The position numbers and the translations under genes are program-made. The notes below the pieces were generated by a model that ran no database searches, was not told the origin of the DNA, and saw only the letters and a program-made list of their open reading frames with translations. 64,000 nt of DNA, taken from Mastacembelus armatus. Its lineage: Eukaryota > Chordata > Actinopteri > Synbranchiformes > Mastacembelidae. This document shows, piece after piece, positions 38,081 to 49,700 of this stretch; position 1 is the first letter of the stretch; each line of letters begins with the position of its first letter. The DNA is taken from the NCBI RefSeq assembly GCF_900324485.2, contig NC_046646.1:22635500-22699499 (forward strand). Direction: 5' to 3'.

Positions 38081-38161
38081 CACACAAACGTCCCTAAACT
38101 CAACACTTTTAGGTTTGATCCTCCGGACTCCCCTGACCGAACTGGACCCGACTGGACCGAA

Positions 38162-41100
38162 ATGGCTCTAAATGGTAAAATCGCAGTAGTGACCGGAGCC
38201 GCCATGGGAATAGGAAAAGCAATAACGGAGATTCTTGTACAAAACGGGGCAAAGGTAAAGTTTTATCTGAATTAGTGCTGGAGTAAAAGTACTCAGATCG
38301 TTTACTGAAGTAAAAGTACAGATACCACAGTGTAAAAGTACTCTGAACTATCAAGGAGCTAAAGTTATCAGATACATTTAGTAAAAAGATTTGAGGTCTA
38401 AAATACAGAGAATGGCACAAAATGGAAATACTCAAGTAAAGTACAAATACCTCAAAGCTGTACTATAGTACTTACATGTACTTATTTATTTATGTGATAC
38501 TGTGCATCTTTGCAGTTGTAACATTTTTTTAAAAAGCCACTGAAGTTCAGGCCTTTAAGTGCATCTTCCTTACTTGATTATTCCATTGCTGTGTATTTTG
38601 ACTTCACTGTATTTTAGAAGGAAATGTATTTTTTACTCAGATATGGTTACAGTAACTAGTTACGGTTCACAATGTGTATATTTTCCCTATAAACATGACA
38701 GTCGGGCTCACGGGAGGGTCAGCGTAAACTTCCCCTTCTTATAAACACATTTGAGTCTGGGGCAATAAAGGACTGAATTTCTTACATGTGCGTTTTCTTA
38801 GAAGAAGGGAAAATATCTACAAGTGTCAGGAATTTAAAACAGATGTCAAGAAAATTCTACAAAAATAATTTTTTAATAGATTTAGTTCATGATACAAAGA
38901 CGTAATTGTACAATGGGTTGATCTAAGCTAAAAAATGGGTGAAATATTCTGCAACATGAGGTTTTAGGAAGAAATATCCCGTGTTTGTGCAGATTTGACT
39001 GCCCGACACTTCAAGTCGAAGCAGATGTGCTTCATGGTGCAAACCTGCAGACATCACGTCTGGTTCCTAAACAATATTTTATCAACTTCTTTATATCAAA
39101 GAGAGTCGATGGAAAATTGTTTGCACATCTAAATATAAAACACAACAGCAGCAGCTTAGTAAGTGTTTCCTTTGGGTGGGTGGCCTCACATTACAGATCA
39201 AAAGTTTAATTTTCTCATGTTATTTAAATGTTTGCAGGCAAATTGACAAATTGAGACTTTTGTCTGAACGTTTGCAGATTAAAATGTTTAAGGTAAATGT
39301 AAATGTTCCACTGCTGAACTCATGATGTCTCACCTGTACAGGTTGTTCTCCTGGATGTGAACGAAACAGCAGGAAAGGCTTTAATGGAAACCCTCAATAA
39401 ACAGCACGGACAAGACAGGACTTTGTTCGTGAGCTGTAATGTGGAGTCAGAGCAGCAGATTAAAGGTGACTCACACACATACATGTTGGTGCAGATATTT
39501 CTGCAAACATACACGCTAACGTTATGAACGACCCAGTCCATCAACGTACACATCTAAATGTCTAAACCTGCTTTTTCACATATTATTCACAGCCATAGGA
39601 AAACATGTCGACACACGCCAACAACAAAGAGGCGTATAAAGTATGTGGGGGGAGGTGGTAAAGAATGGAAAACAGCCACTGGACTCTGATTTACTGATAC
39701 AAGCGTGCACAGAAACATGTGACACCAATCAGTCCTTCTATGACTGTGAGCCTGCAGATGGTTGCGTGTAGTCACCAGGAAACCAATGAACTCTGGGACT
39801 TCTTGTTTTGAGTTTAGTGAACCAGGTGACATTTAATTCCAGGTGGTGAACACACACCGGATTAGTCTCTATATATATTGTTCCAGTAATTATAGTTAAA
39901 GCACATTTGTGTCAACAATGGAGATGGAAAACACCCTCAGACCTCACAGTGAATTTAAGGTAAAGTGAAGTTCAAGCTTACAGTCTATATGTCAGAAAGT
40001 TATTGATTTAGTTAATAATCATAGTTTCCTATCAGCGATTTAGGACTGACCTACATACACCTACTGATTTTTTTTTTTTTTTTAAATGCAAGTAAAGTGA
40101 AAATTCCTGGAATCCAAGGTCTTCAAACGTTTTCTTAAACCAAGATCAACTAATGGATTAACGGACTAATCGTTGCAGTTCTTCAGCGAATGACGCCACG
40201 TTAAAAAAAAGATTTTGCAGCCGTCTCAGTAGGCTGGACAAGAGGAAGAGCTCAGCTTGGTTGTGAAATGACAAGTTAACTAATGTTTTTTTTTTTTTTC
40301 CCTGTGGTTAAGCTGCCTTTCAGAAAACTGTGGAAACCTTCGGAGGAACAGACATCCTGTGCAATAATGCCGGGATCCTGAACGAAAACGAGTGGGAGAA
40401 AACTGTCTCGGTAAACCTGGTAAGAAGTAGAAAGAGCAACAAACTGCATCTGACTGTGATTCAATAGCCTCCCTCCCTCCCTCACTCGCTCACACCCCTC
40501 CCAGAAAATCACATCTTTGTACACAAAAATTCACTGTTTTTGTTTTTTCAGCACTTGGTGTGATGTGGCAACCATGTTTTATATTGCACTGTGCTTCCTC
40601 TGATTAACTGCATAAAAACCCACATTTCATTTTCCTACAAGTGGCCCCAGAATAAATGTCTTGTGTTTTGTGTTGTAGTTGGCTGTTATCAGAGTGACGT
40701 ACCTGGCTCTGGAGCACATGAGCAAGTTGACTGGAGGTCGGGGAGGGGTCATCGTCAACACAGCGTCCCTGGCAGGTATGGCCCATGATGCACTGCATAA
40801 AAGAAAACATCACTTTCTTTATATTCCTTATGTTAATGCAAAGTAAGATCTGTGTACTTTATACTGTGTACTAACAGACACAACACACATCCTACAGGTA
40901 TCGGTCCCCTGCCAAGCTGTCCTGTCTACACAGCCACCAAACACGGGGTGATCGGCTTCACTCGAGCCCTGGCGGTAAGGAGGGTTTTTAAAGCTAAAAT
41001 CTGAATACCAAATACAAGTACAAGTAGAAACAAAGTGCTGGACACATGCCGATCTCAAAGTCACAGCAAATAATAACTAGATCCACTAACAGGACTTAAT

Positions 41101-42004
41101 TAAGCTGCAAACTAATCTTTAGTGCAATTACTTCCTGTGCTTCAGTTCTGTTGCAAGGTGCAAGTCGTGCAACAACTTCTTCTTCCCTCCTGCCTGCACA
41201 CACTCTCTGATGAAAATTTAAATGTCTATATTATTATATTCATTAGTTATTTGATTTGACTGCTCAGTCCTCTTCACCATTTCCAGGAACAAACAGCAAA
41301 GTCAGTGACCAGCTGGTGAGGAAAGTGGAGCATAGCAGCTCAGGAGCAGATATCTTTCTCAGGAGTTGTGGCTGATAAAGAATCTGTGAATTCAGTATGA
41401 AAGAGATTAATGGTGTGACTTTTTCCTTTGTAAATACACAAACAGCTGCGACAGTAATCGTGTGTGTGTGTTTTACTAGGCTGCTTCTACTATGTCAGGC
41501 TACGGTATTCGCTTCAATGCCATCTGCCCAGGTTTCGCCCAAACAGATCTCCTCTCCAACATGAACAACAAACTGGGACGGTTCTCACACCTGGCTGATG
41601 CAACCACCCAAATGGTGGAAAAGCTTGGGATACTAAAGTGAGTGTGTGCTTGCATTGACGACAGCTCCAGCTGAAATCAAATATTGATGGGATCAATACC
41701 ACTGTTGTACAAGTGCCCACCAATGTGTTGCACTTGTAGATGTCTTTGCTTTCCCTCTTCACCTGGGGAGTCTGGAAACTGTTTGGGTGATTCCAAACTT
41801 CTGACTGGTGTACATTATCATGATCACACATGGTTTGTGCACATATATTCACTGCTGTCACCGTTTTTTTGTTTCAGCGTGTCTGAAGTGGCAGCGCCCG
41901 TCCTCGAGCTGGTGACAGACGAGTCAAAGAACGGAGAGGCCTTCATGATCTTCCCAAAAGCAAAACAATACGTGACTTTTCCTAAAGTCAGTAGCAGTGG
42001 ATAG
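38162..42004 (+). CDS. hpgd: hpgd, 15-hydroxyprostaglandin dehydrogenase [NAD+]
   Basis: This cytosolic short-chain dehydrogenase oxidises the 15-hydroxyl of prostaglandins and inactivates them. Seven GT-AG exons: 38162-38254, 39342-39465, 40313-40419, 40679-40775, 40898-40974, 41480-41637, 41878-42004. They join in frame to 260 aa (human 266). Visible motifs: TGAAMGIG (residues 11-18, dinucleotide loop), Asp36 in VVLLDVN (NAD preference), CNNAG, Ser138 in NTASLAG, and Tyr151/Lys155 in YTATK, all at human numbering, followed by ICPGF. Position 148, Gln in human and implicated in substrate binding, is Cys here. The C-terminus ends FPKVSSSG. A fish-specific paralogue with altered substrate use cannot be excluded. 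Confidence 0.93.
38273..38500 (-). mobile_element. Small non-autonomous fish element (AAGTAC-rich family), copy 5, in hpgd intron 1
   Basis: It contains AAAAGTACTCAGATCGTTTA, GAGCTAAAGTTATCAGATAC and ACTCAAGTAAAGTACAAATA, the same blocks as copy 2. The copy is degenerate and its ends are approximate. Confidence 0.6.
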
Positions 42005-42071
42005 TAAAAGACCATCACACTGAATCCTTTCATCAGTGCATCAAAGCACTTCTCACTGATTTAACATGCAG

Positions 42072-42077
42072 AATAAA
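42072..42077 (+). terminator. hpgd: hpgd polyadenylation signal AATAAA
   Basis: AATAAA lies 68 bases after the hpgd stop codon. A second AATAAA is near 42165. Confidence 0.65.
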
Positions 42078-42948
42078 AGACATTTGTTGAAATGTGAAAG
42101 ATTCCTGTTACCTGATTTTAAAATACAGGATGTAATTTTGTGAATTAACCTATTTATTATAACTAATAAAGAATTAAAGAACTAAAGAATTTCTTGGTCT
42201 GAAGACAAAAACTGATTACAGTCGAAGAGAAATGCACATTTCATTCAGTGTGTTATGCATTAAAGGTATCCCAAAACAAATGTGTACCTATTCTGCACGA
42301 CGATGTAGAGGATGCACATCTATACACACGATGGAAACATAGTTCTGGCTTGCTGCTGGTTTCTAGTGGTCACCTGGTGCTGACACTAGAAAAATAATTA
42401 TAGAAAAGTGACATAGATGGAATAGAGAGGTAAACATTGGAGGATTTAAAACGTTTTTTTTAAATAGCTCTGTAAATGATTTATGAGAAGTTAGTCATGG
42501 TTCAAGGATACTCACAGTGTATCTTGTTGAGTAACTGTATATACGAGTACATATGTTGCTATATCTATATGCTAATGCTGAATGTTTACATTAAGATAAC
42601 ATTAGGTTTTGGCAGCTCATATGACTCACATTCACCGTTCAGGCCGCTGAATAAACTCCAGAAACGAGAGGAATTAGAGCCACCCGATGAGTATCAGCTC
42701 GAACAAATAAAAGAACATAAAAAGACACAAAAATATCAATAAGGACAAAAGTTTTTAGCTAAGTTTTCAACCTTTGACTCGCCGCTTCTAGTCTTCGACT
42801 TTCCGTGGAGTCAACGGACTGAAAGAGAGACAGCGACACCCTGCCATTGCAGGCCACGTAGTGGTGATAGAGGGTATTACATCCATGCCGTCTCTCAGCG
42901 CTTATATGAAAATTGAAAAAGACATAGCATGAATACTACATCAGTTAC

Positions 42949-43020
42949 TCCTCGTTAGTATAGTGGACAGTATCTCCGCCTGTCACGCGGAAGACCGGGG
43001 TTCGATTCCCCGACGGGGAG
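42949..43020 (+). tRNA. tRNA-Asp (anticodon GTC)
   Basis: This 72-nt sequence matches the vertebrate tRNA-Asp from TCCTCGTTAGTATAGTGGA to CGACGGGGAG. It folds as a cloverleaf with anticodon loop CTGTCAC, anticodon stem TCCGC/GCGGA and B box GGTTCGATTCC. The 3' CCA is not encoded, as normal. Confidence 0.96.
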
Positions 43021-43473
43021 AAATTATTTATTTTCAATCTAAGAATCAGAATCACCTTTATGGAAGAGAAAATATATTTATAATATATATTTAGTCTAGA
43101 AATACCGTTAAAAACCAAATAGAATTTATGAGGATTATTATTATTATTAGGTAGAATTTAGAGGTGGTTTTCTTTTATGGTCGCCCACATGCTTTTTGAA
43201 ACCATGTATTTCCTTCTACAGTCTTGCGTTTATTTTCCATATTTTTATACAATTCCCCTATATTTATAATATTGATTATCGGCCAAAATAGTATATTAAT
43301 ATTCCTGTTGCTTTCCAATCAACTCTGGACACCTTTAGTATTTTCTGAACTATTGAGGAAGTACTTGTTTACTCTTTAACTTATTTATGCATGTCTTTCT
43401 GTTTGTATTATATGTTCTTCATTTACTGGGGGATTCATTTTGTGTTCACCTGTCAGTTGAAGTAGAAAAGTAA

Positions 43474-43566
43474 AAGCTTACTGTAAAAGTACTGACCAAG
43501 CCCGACCCTGCTTAGCTTCCGAGATCAGACGAGATCGGGCGTGTTCAGGGTGGTATGGCCGTAAGC
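43474..43566 (-). pseudogene. 5S rRNA pseudogene with internal deletion
   Basis: The 5' two thirds (from GCTTACGGCCATACCACC, read on the minus strand) match 5S rRNA. About 27 bases are missing between the AGTACTT region and the 3' end, so half of the internal C box and part of the 3' stem are gone. Confidence 0.88.
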
Positions 43567-44120
43567 GACTGTAACCGTGGCTGAGAGCTCTTTTAAAAAT
43601 GACATGACATGGAGTTGTCTTACATTTTTGGATGTATGTGTTCCTTTACGTTGTATAATTAGTACGATCTATCTCTAAGGCGTCGCTGTTTTAGGACCTC
43701 TAACTGTTATTGTAATTTGATTTGGGTTCAGTTTGACAGTTGTTTGCTAATGATGCTGGAGCTAGTTTATAGTTTGGCAGGTCAAGTAAAGGAAGTCACA
43801 ATCCCAAATGACCAGTTGTTAGTTTTTGTGGCTTTTAGTTGTTGTAAATTCGTGTGAAAGTGTCTGTGAAAACGTGTTTTATGAAAGAGTGATTACAGCC
43901 GGATTAGTGTCAGCCAAAAGTATGTTGTATTTATTCAAGCTCAGCTCTTTATTATGTAGTTGGGTTTTTATATCAAATTATTCCCCTTCCTGTAGTGCTT
44001 TCAACGTCTGTGTTCTTCATTTACTGGTGGATTCATTTTGTGTTCACCCTCCTTTTTCAAGGGTCTGTGTGTAGTAGTCGAGCAGCGCCCTCTGCTGTCT
44101 GTAAGGAAGTAGAAAACTAA

Positions 44121-44240
44121 AAGCTTACAGCACCTGGTATTCCCAGGCGGTCTCCCATCCAAGTACTGACCAGGCCCGACCCTGCTTAGCTTCCGAGATC
44201 AGACGAGATCGGGCGTGTTCAGGGTGGTATGGCCGTAAGC
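44121..44240 (-). rRNA. 5S rRNA gene
   Basis: A 120-nt full-length 5S sequence, from GCTTACGGCCATACCACC to GGTGCTGTAAGCTT on the minus strand, with the internal A box, intermediate element and C box. A short T-run (TTTTAG) follows the 3' end as Pol III terminator. One base of GGTTAGTAC is changed to GGTCAGTAC. It could be an active dispersed copy or a good pseudogene. Confidence 0.93.
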
Positions 44241-44444
44241 GACTGTAACCATGGCTGAGAGCTCTTTAAAAAATGGTGAGGTCTCATGTAGTGTTACATA
44301 TTATATGTAAGACGGTGATTTCTGTATTAAGAAAGTGTACAAACCATACACGGAATCGGAAAGGTCTTAAGAAACATTGGCTGACACATTTGATCTATTC
44401 ATGAATACGCAAATTACACTTACAGAAAAAAGAAAAAGAAAGTC

Positions 44445-44517
44445 TGTTTCCGCCCGGTTTCGAACCGGGGACCTTTCGCGTGTTAGGCGAACGTGATAAC
44501 CACTACACTACGGAAAC
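44445..44517 (-). tRNA. tRNA-Val (anticodon AAC)
   Basis: GTTTCCGTAGTGTAGTGG to CGGGCGGAAAC on the minus strand, discriminator A, anticodon loop CTAACAC. It matches vertebrate tRNA-Val. Confidence 0.97.
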
Positions 44518-44673
44518 GCCATGACACTCTGCAATCAAGATTACATTGTAAACAATAGTTTTAAAGCAGCTATTTGACCAAAGACCGACATTTCTTCAAA
44601 ACACATTAACCTAGTAGTTCCGAAATCCTACAGGAAACGTGAATCAAATACTCGTTATATTATTAGAAAAAAC

Positions 44674-44746
44674 TGTTTCCGCCCGGTTTCGAACCGGGGA
44701 CCTTTCGCGTGTGAGGCGAACGTGATAACCACTACACTACGGAAAC
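44674..44746 (-). tRNA. tRNA-Val (anticodon CAC)
   Basis: Identical to the tRNA-Val(AAC) 157 bases away except for one base, the first anticodon position (CTCACAC loop). It shares the same strand. Confidence 0.97.
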
Positions 44747-46000
44747 CTTCACATAGTTCAAGTACTAACATAGAATAATACATAACTCATTCAGTGACTA
44801 CTACTGTATTCTGTTGACATTTGTCATTAAATCAATTAAAATATGTGTAAGTATACCTCCATTTTGGACCTATAATAAATGTCAGCTTATGAAATATGAA
44901 AAATATATGAAATTTAAGGCCTAAAACCTCACAGATTGTCTCTTAAGGAACTAAAAATATGTAATAAAAATGTTTTTGAGTCATTATCTGCTTCTCCAGT
45001 GACAGTAATGTGACCCCGACTGTCTCGTGGAGGATGTCATCTGCTTTCTCTAAAAACAAACACCTATGTTTAAAAATACACACAAATTAAAAATATATAT
45101 ATATAGATTATATACTATTGTATATATATTCAATCAATATTGTATATTACTATAATATTCTTCACCAAAAATACCAACTTGTCATTCATCAAGTCCTTTT
45201 GTTTTGTTTTTTTTCCCCAGACATGTGTAGCTACGATAGAGGAAGTTTGCCCATGTGGGTTTGTTTGTGTTTCTTTTTACACTGTTTTTGTTCCTCTTTG
45301 ACAGATGCAAAAATTTTGAAAATCACAATGTCAGCTGAAAGCCCCTCTGAAAGCCCACACACCCATGTGACGCAAAAACCGTTTCTAGAGAAACATTTTA
45401 AATAAAAGTGCTTTTTTGGGATGTGTGAAAGGACTGAGTCAGTTTGTACATGTGGGATGAAACTGACAAGTCCTCCAACATTTCTATTTTGGACAGTTGA
45501 GAAACAGTTCGGAGGGAAATTCTTGAGTTGCAAAATCTCTTCAGACATGACTATTTACAGCTTTTAAGCTCAGAGAGAGACTGTCAGATGAACACTTTTT
45601 TAAAATGGAGAAAAAAAATGGCCTAGACGTATTTATTAACTACATGAAGTTGTCTACACTTATAAGATTAGATAATAAGCTAAACTAGTAGTGAAAGTAC
45701 TCTTGTAGTGAAAGTAATAAATAGTAAGTAGTAAAAGTAGTCAATGTATAATCTAATATATGACATATCTACAATGTTATAACTTATCCTACTATTCCCA
45801 ATTTTATTAGTACTACTTCTAATACTATCATTACTGGTGCTACTATTATTAATGCGGCTGAAATTACCTCACTCTGTTGGTACCACAACCACTACTGAGT
45901 AGTACAAACACAAAAACTCCTTTAACTTAAATCACAACTACTACTACAGATTTGATGCTAACTGCAGTACTACTGCTACTACATCTATTTCAACCATCAC
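44747..46000. other. Intergenic, trinucleotide-like low complexity
   Basis: From about 45680 the sequence is cryptically repetitive (TACTA/ACTACT-type), as decayed microsatellite. No gene seen. Confidence 0.5.
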
Positions 46001-46398
46001 CAGGGGCGGTTCTAGACCTTTTTTAGGGGGGGCTTTAGCCCCCTGTCTGTCATTTCACCCCCCCAAAAACAATCAACTATCAAACTATCAAAATCTATTG
46101 AAAGTATAATTTTTACTTTTTAAAATAAAAATGAAAATAACTAAGAAATGTGGGACATGTCCATTAAAAAAAAAAAAGATCAGTTTTTATTATTATTTAT
46201 TTTATTCTCTTTGCTATTCTGCACATGCGTGATAGCCCTTCCTTAGAAGTGCAACGGCTTGTGCTGTATGTCAGCTGGAGGCGGGAGACGATGAAACGTC
46301 TTGCAACATGTAGGTGGTTAAAGAAAGGTAGGTAGTGTTATCTGCAACAATAATGAGGGCTAATCCCCCCTAAGGATGAAATCCTAGAAAAGCCCCTG
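46001..46398 (+). mobile_element. hAT-type non-autonomous element with 8-bp target duplication
   Basis: The ends are CAGGGGCGGTTCTAG and CTAGAAAAGCCCCTG. The flanks are ACCATCAC (45993-46000) and ACCACCAC (46399-46406), agreeing at 7 of 8. It is 398 bp without coding capacity. The interior has a long AT-rich part. Confidence 0.85.
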
Positions 46399-46663
46399 AC
46401 CACCACTAAAATTATATTACTAATGCAATTAGTAGTTCTGCAACTATTAGCTTTACTGCTCTTTACTGAAACCATAACTGATACCGGTATATCTAACCTA
46501 CAACTTACAGTTCTACTTCAACTTATGCTATTACTTCTACTTATTACTGACAACTACCGGTGCCACGTCTAGTTTACTGTTATTATTAGTACTTTACAGC
46601 TGACAGACAGTATTTCCTTCTTTTTTCCTGTTAGTTATATCACTCTGAAAAAAAAAAAAAACA

Positions 46664-46677
46664 TATAAAGAGGAACT
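46664..46677 (+). promoter_or_regulatory. ncf1: ncf1 candidate promoter: TATA-like box overlapping a PU.1-type site
   Basis: TATAAAG (46664-46670) runs into AAAGAGGAACT (46667-46677), an ETS/PU.1-type core, about 110 bases before the ncf1 start codon. PU.1 is known to drive human NCF1 in myeloid cells. Use of this site is inference. Confidence 0.5.
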
Positions 46678-46787
46678 AACTCTTGCGGTACAAGCTGCAC
46701 CCACACACACACACACACACAGTATATAGGCATTTTGTGTGCTGTTTTGATCTCATTCGGACTCTTGTCAGTCTGTTGGATCTCAGC

Positions 46788-49700
46788 ATGGAACAGCTTT
46801 ACGTCAGGCATGTGGAGCTCCTGGGCTTCGAGAAACGTGACTTTCCAAGTCAACACTATGTAAGACTCAGAACCTTTACTCTACAAACTCCTAGACAGGC
46901 TTCAAATTCTCGTAAAGTCTCCAAATTTAGAAACACTTTAAATGACCAGTAGTACTGAATCGCAGTTCAGCTAATGTGACTGAGAATTTAAACAGAAAAG
47001 CTTCAGTCATAGACGTAGTAGTAGAAAAAAGTTGATCTTGTGTTTGAACGTATCTGATGTGACCTTCCTGACCCCTCTGTACGTGCAGGTGTACATGCTG
47101 ATGGTGAAATGGAGCGACCTCTCTGAGAAGCTGATTTACAGGACGTACCCTGAAATCCACACTTTTCATGTGAGTTCCTCGCACTACACCAGAGAAGCTC
47201 AGTTGGTTTGTGCAGTTTGGCATCACCTTGTATAAAATCTCCTCCATTTAAATACAGTGAACCAAGCACCTGAAGTAAAACAAAATCAAACGCACTCTTG
47301 TTTTGTGTTTCGGCCCCAGAAATCGCTGAAGGAGATGTTTCCCATAGAGTCTGGTCAAATCGAAAAGAAGGACAGAATCATTCCTTCATTACCAGGTAAA
47401 AAAAAGACTTTTACTGTATTTAAACATTTGTTTTTAGTAGACAAAGTATATGAAAGATGAAGGAAAACACTACCAGGCTAATTTTTTCTATTAAAATCTT
47501 CTCTGCATACTGTAATGCTCTGCCAGGAAGCACCTGGGGGTTACTAAACATATGTGTGCAGGTTCACTTCTCTTTTTTTTTCTCTTTGTTGAAGCAACTG
47601 AAAAAAAAAAAATGCAATGAGGCTGAAATCAGTGGGTCTAAATGTGGCTTTCGGCAGCTGTGAGCTGATTCTACAACCAAACCAAAGTTTAAGATGCGAC
47701 TAGAAAAGAAGAACTGAAAACTGAAAACTAGTACTTGTCTTAAAAATATATATATATAAAAAAGAAAAGTCACAGGTTCACTAAGAGCTAAAAAATCTAT
47801 AATCTAGTGGCCATAAAAATGGAGACACTGTACTTCACTGATGCAGATTACTAACAGGTTTCTCTGTTCGTTACTGGAGTCAGAAAATCCAAATCTGAGA
47901 TAAAACGGATCCTGGTGTGAAACAAGTAAGCTGTTGATTTTTTGTGGGATTTCCTATTTAAATGATTGTGGTTTGATTGTTGTTTCAGCAGCAAGTAGAG
48001 AAAAGGCACTTCTTGCTTTCACTTGTAAATGAGAGCCAGGTGTTATAAATGAAAATTATGCAGGTCTGGGTTTTCACTCAGTCACTTTCTGTTCCTGCTC
48101 AGACAGTCAGAGCCAGTTTTCATAAAAACAGAACTTGAGTTGTACACATTCTCGTTGTGAAACCTTAATTACAAAACGTGTGGCAATGTGGAGAAAGAGA
48201 AGCAAAGAACCAAACCCCCATCCTGATGCAAGATGCAGGTCTGGAGAGTTCAAACTCTTCAAAGTCACGTACGCAGGAGAGACGAGGCGTCTGCAGGCTG
48301 CAGAGGATTAAAAAGAACAAGACATCTCAGCTCACATGGCCACTGAGCTCTTATCTGTAATCACCAGCCTGTCAACCCCTTCACAAATGAACGAACTGAT
48401 AATTATATGTGATTAGACATTAAAATGCAAAACATATCTTACAATTTAGTGGATGCATTTAGTTATGAACTAGTCACTTTCTGGTAATAAGTTAACAGAT
48501 TCTCAAACTAGTTTGTAAAAAAAAAAAGTAAATCAAAACAGTCACATGGATTTTTGATGCATGACTGTACTAAAGTAAAGTACTGAGTTTGTGTTATTTC
48601 TTAATGCATTGCACCAAAGGGGAGGTTCAATTATAATATGATGTTAAATATGATATTAACTCAGGAGCATAAATTACTTCATTTGCACCAATGATCAAAC
48701 TGAGAACATGAGTTGTTAAATCGGGCACAGTAATTAATTTATTTCTTAAACTCAGCTTTTTTAAGTTTCCTCTTTTATATTTATGTTGTGCAGTTTAGTT
48801 TATTAGGGAGAATTAATACATCAAACACTATTTGGATGCTCAGTTTTTAAAGTACATGTTTGTTGGTTGGTTATTTGATTGTGCAAACACAATACCTACT
48901 CTTTGCCCAACTTCAAACGCTGCTAATGGGAAACGTTTGTACAAGTACCTGGTTATTTTTCTTACCTGCGATTGGTGTCCTGTGCTCTCCTGACCAACTG
49001 ATGTGTTTCTTGTCCTCAGCACCGCGGTGGGTGGACACCCAGAAGTCGACAGAAACCAGACAGACCACGCTGAACGACTACTGCCAATCTCTCATCAACC
49101 TGCCACCTCACATCTCCCGCTGCAAACATCTCACCAGCTTCTTCAAGGTTCGACCTGAGGACGAAAACCCACCTGCCCCAAACACGTCAGTATATCACAA
49201 TGCTTAGAAAACGTCTCACTTCAAAGCTTTCAGCAAGAACAGAAAAATAATCTTAATACAAGCTCCACTGATGATGGTACACCTGTTAAAAAATTGATCA
49301 CTTTCTATGCAGAGTGAGAAGAAATGAGACATTTGTGGTGTCCAGGGAGTTGGCAAGAGGCGTCGCATCTGGTAAGAATTATTTCAAACTGGTTTACCAG
49401 ATTCACAAAATCAGTGGTTTTGTTTCACGTACACGTCTCCAGTGAGCTTGAGGCTAGAGAGTTCATTTCTTATCAGTTTGATGTAAAAGTTGTCTGGTGG
49501 TTTGTGAAATTGAGAATTTTGTTTTTTTACCTCTCAGAGATTTCTAGTCCCATCATACTAGACACCTACAGAGTGATCGCAGACTTCGCCAAAACGTCCA
49601 AAAATGAGCTCAATGTGCACACCGACGACCTGGTGGAAATTGTGGAGAAAAATCAAAACGGTGAGGAAAGAGCCGGTCTGAACACTTCCATGCATTAGGG

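Larger units (their letters stand above)
43411..44270 (-). repeat. Remnant tandem pair of 5S rDNA units
   Basis: The two 5S copies share flanks on both sides. TTCTTCATTTACTGG and GATTCATTTTGTGTTCACC lie on the downstream (3') side, and GACTGTAACC then GGCTGAGAGCTCTTT on the upstream side. The 5' ends of the genes are 674 bases apart, which suggests a short array duplicated as a unit with its spacer. Confidence 0.8.

Noticed and set aside
41684-41877. Open frame running into hpgd exon 7 from the intron
   Set aside because: It is intron read-through. The TTTGTTTCAG acceptor at 41877 and the phase-2 join to exon 6 define the real exon.
48178-48360. 60-residue frame inside ncf1 intron 3
   Set aside because: Exons on both sides join in phase without it, and it has no acceptor or donor of its own.
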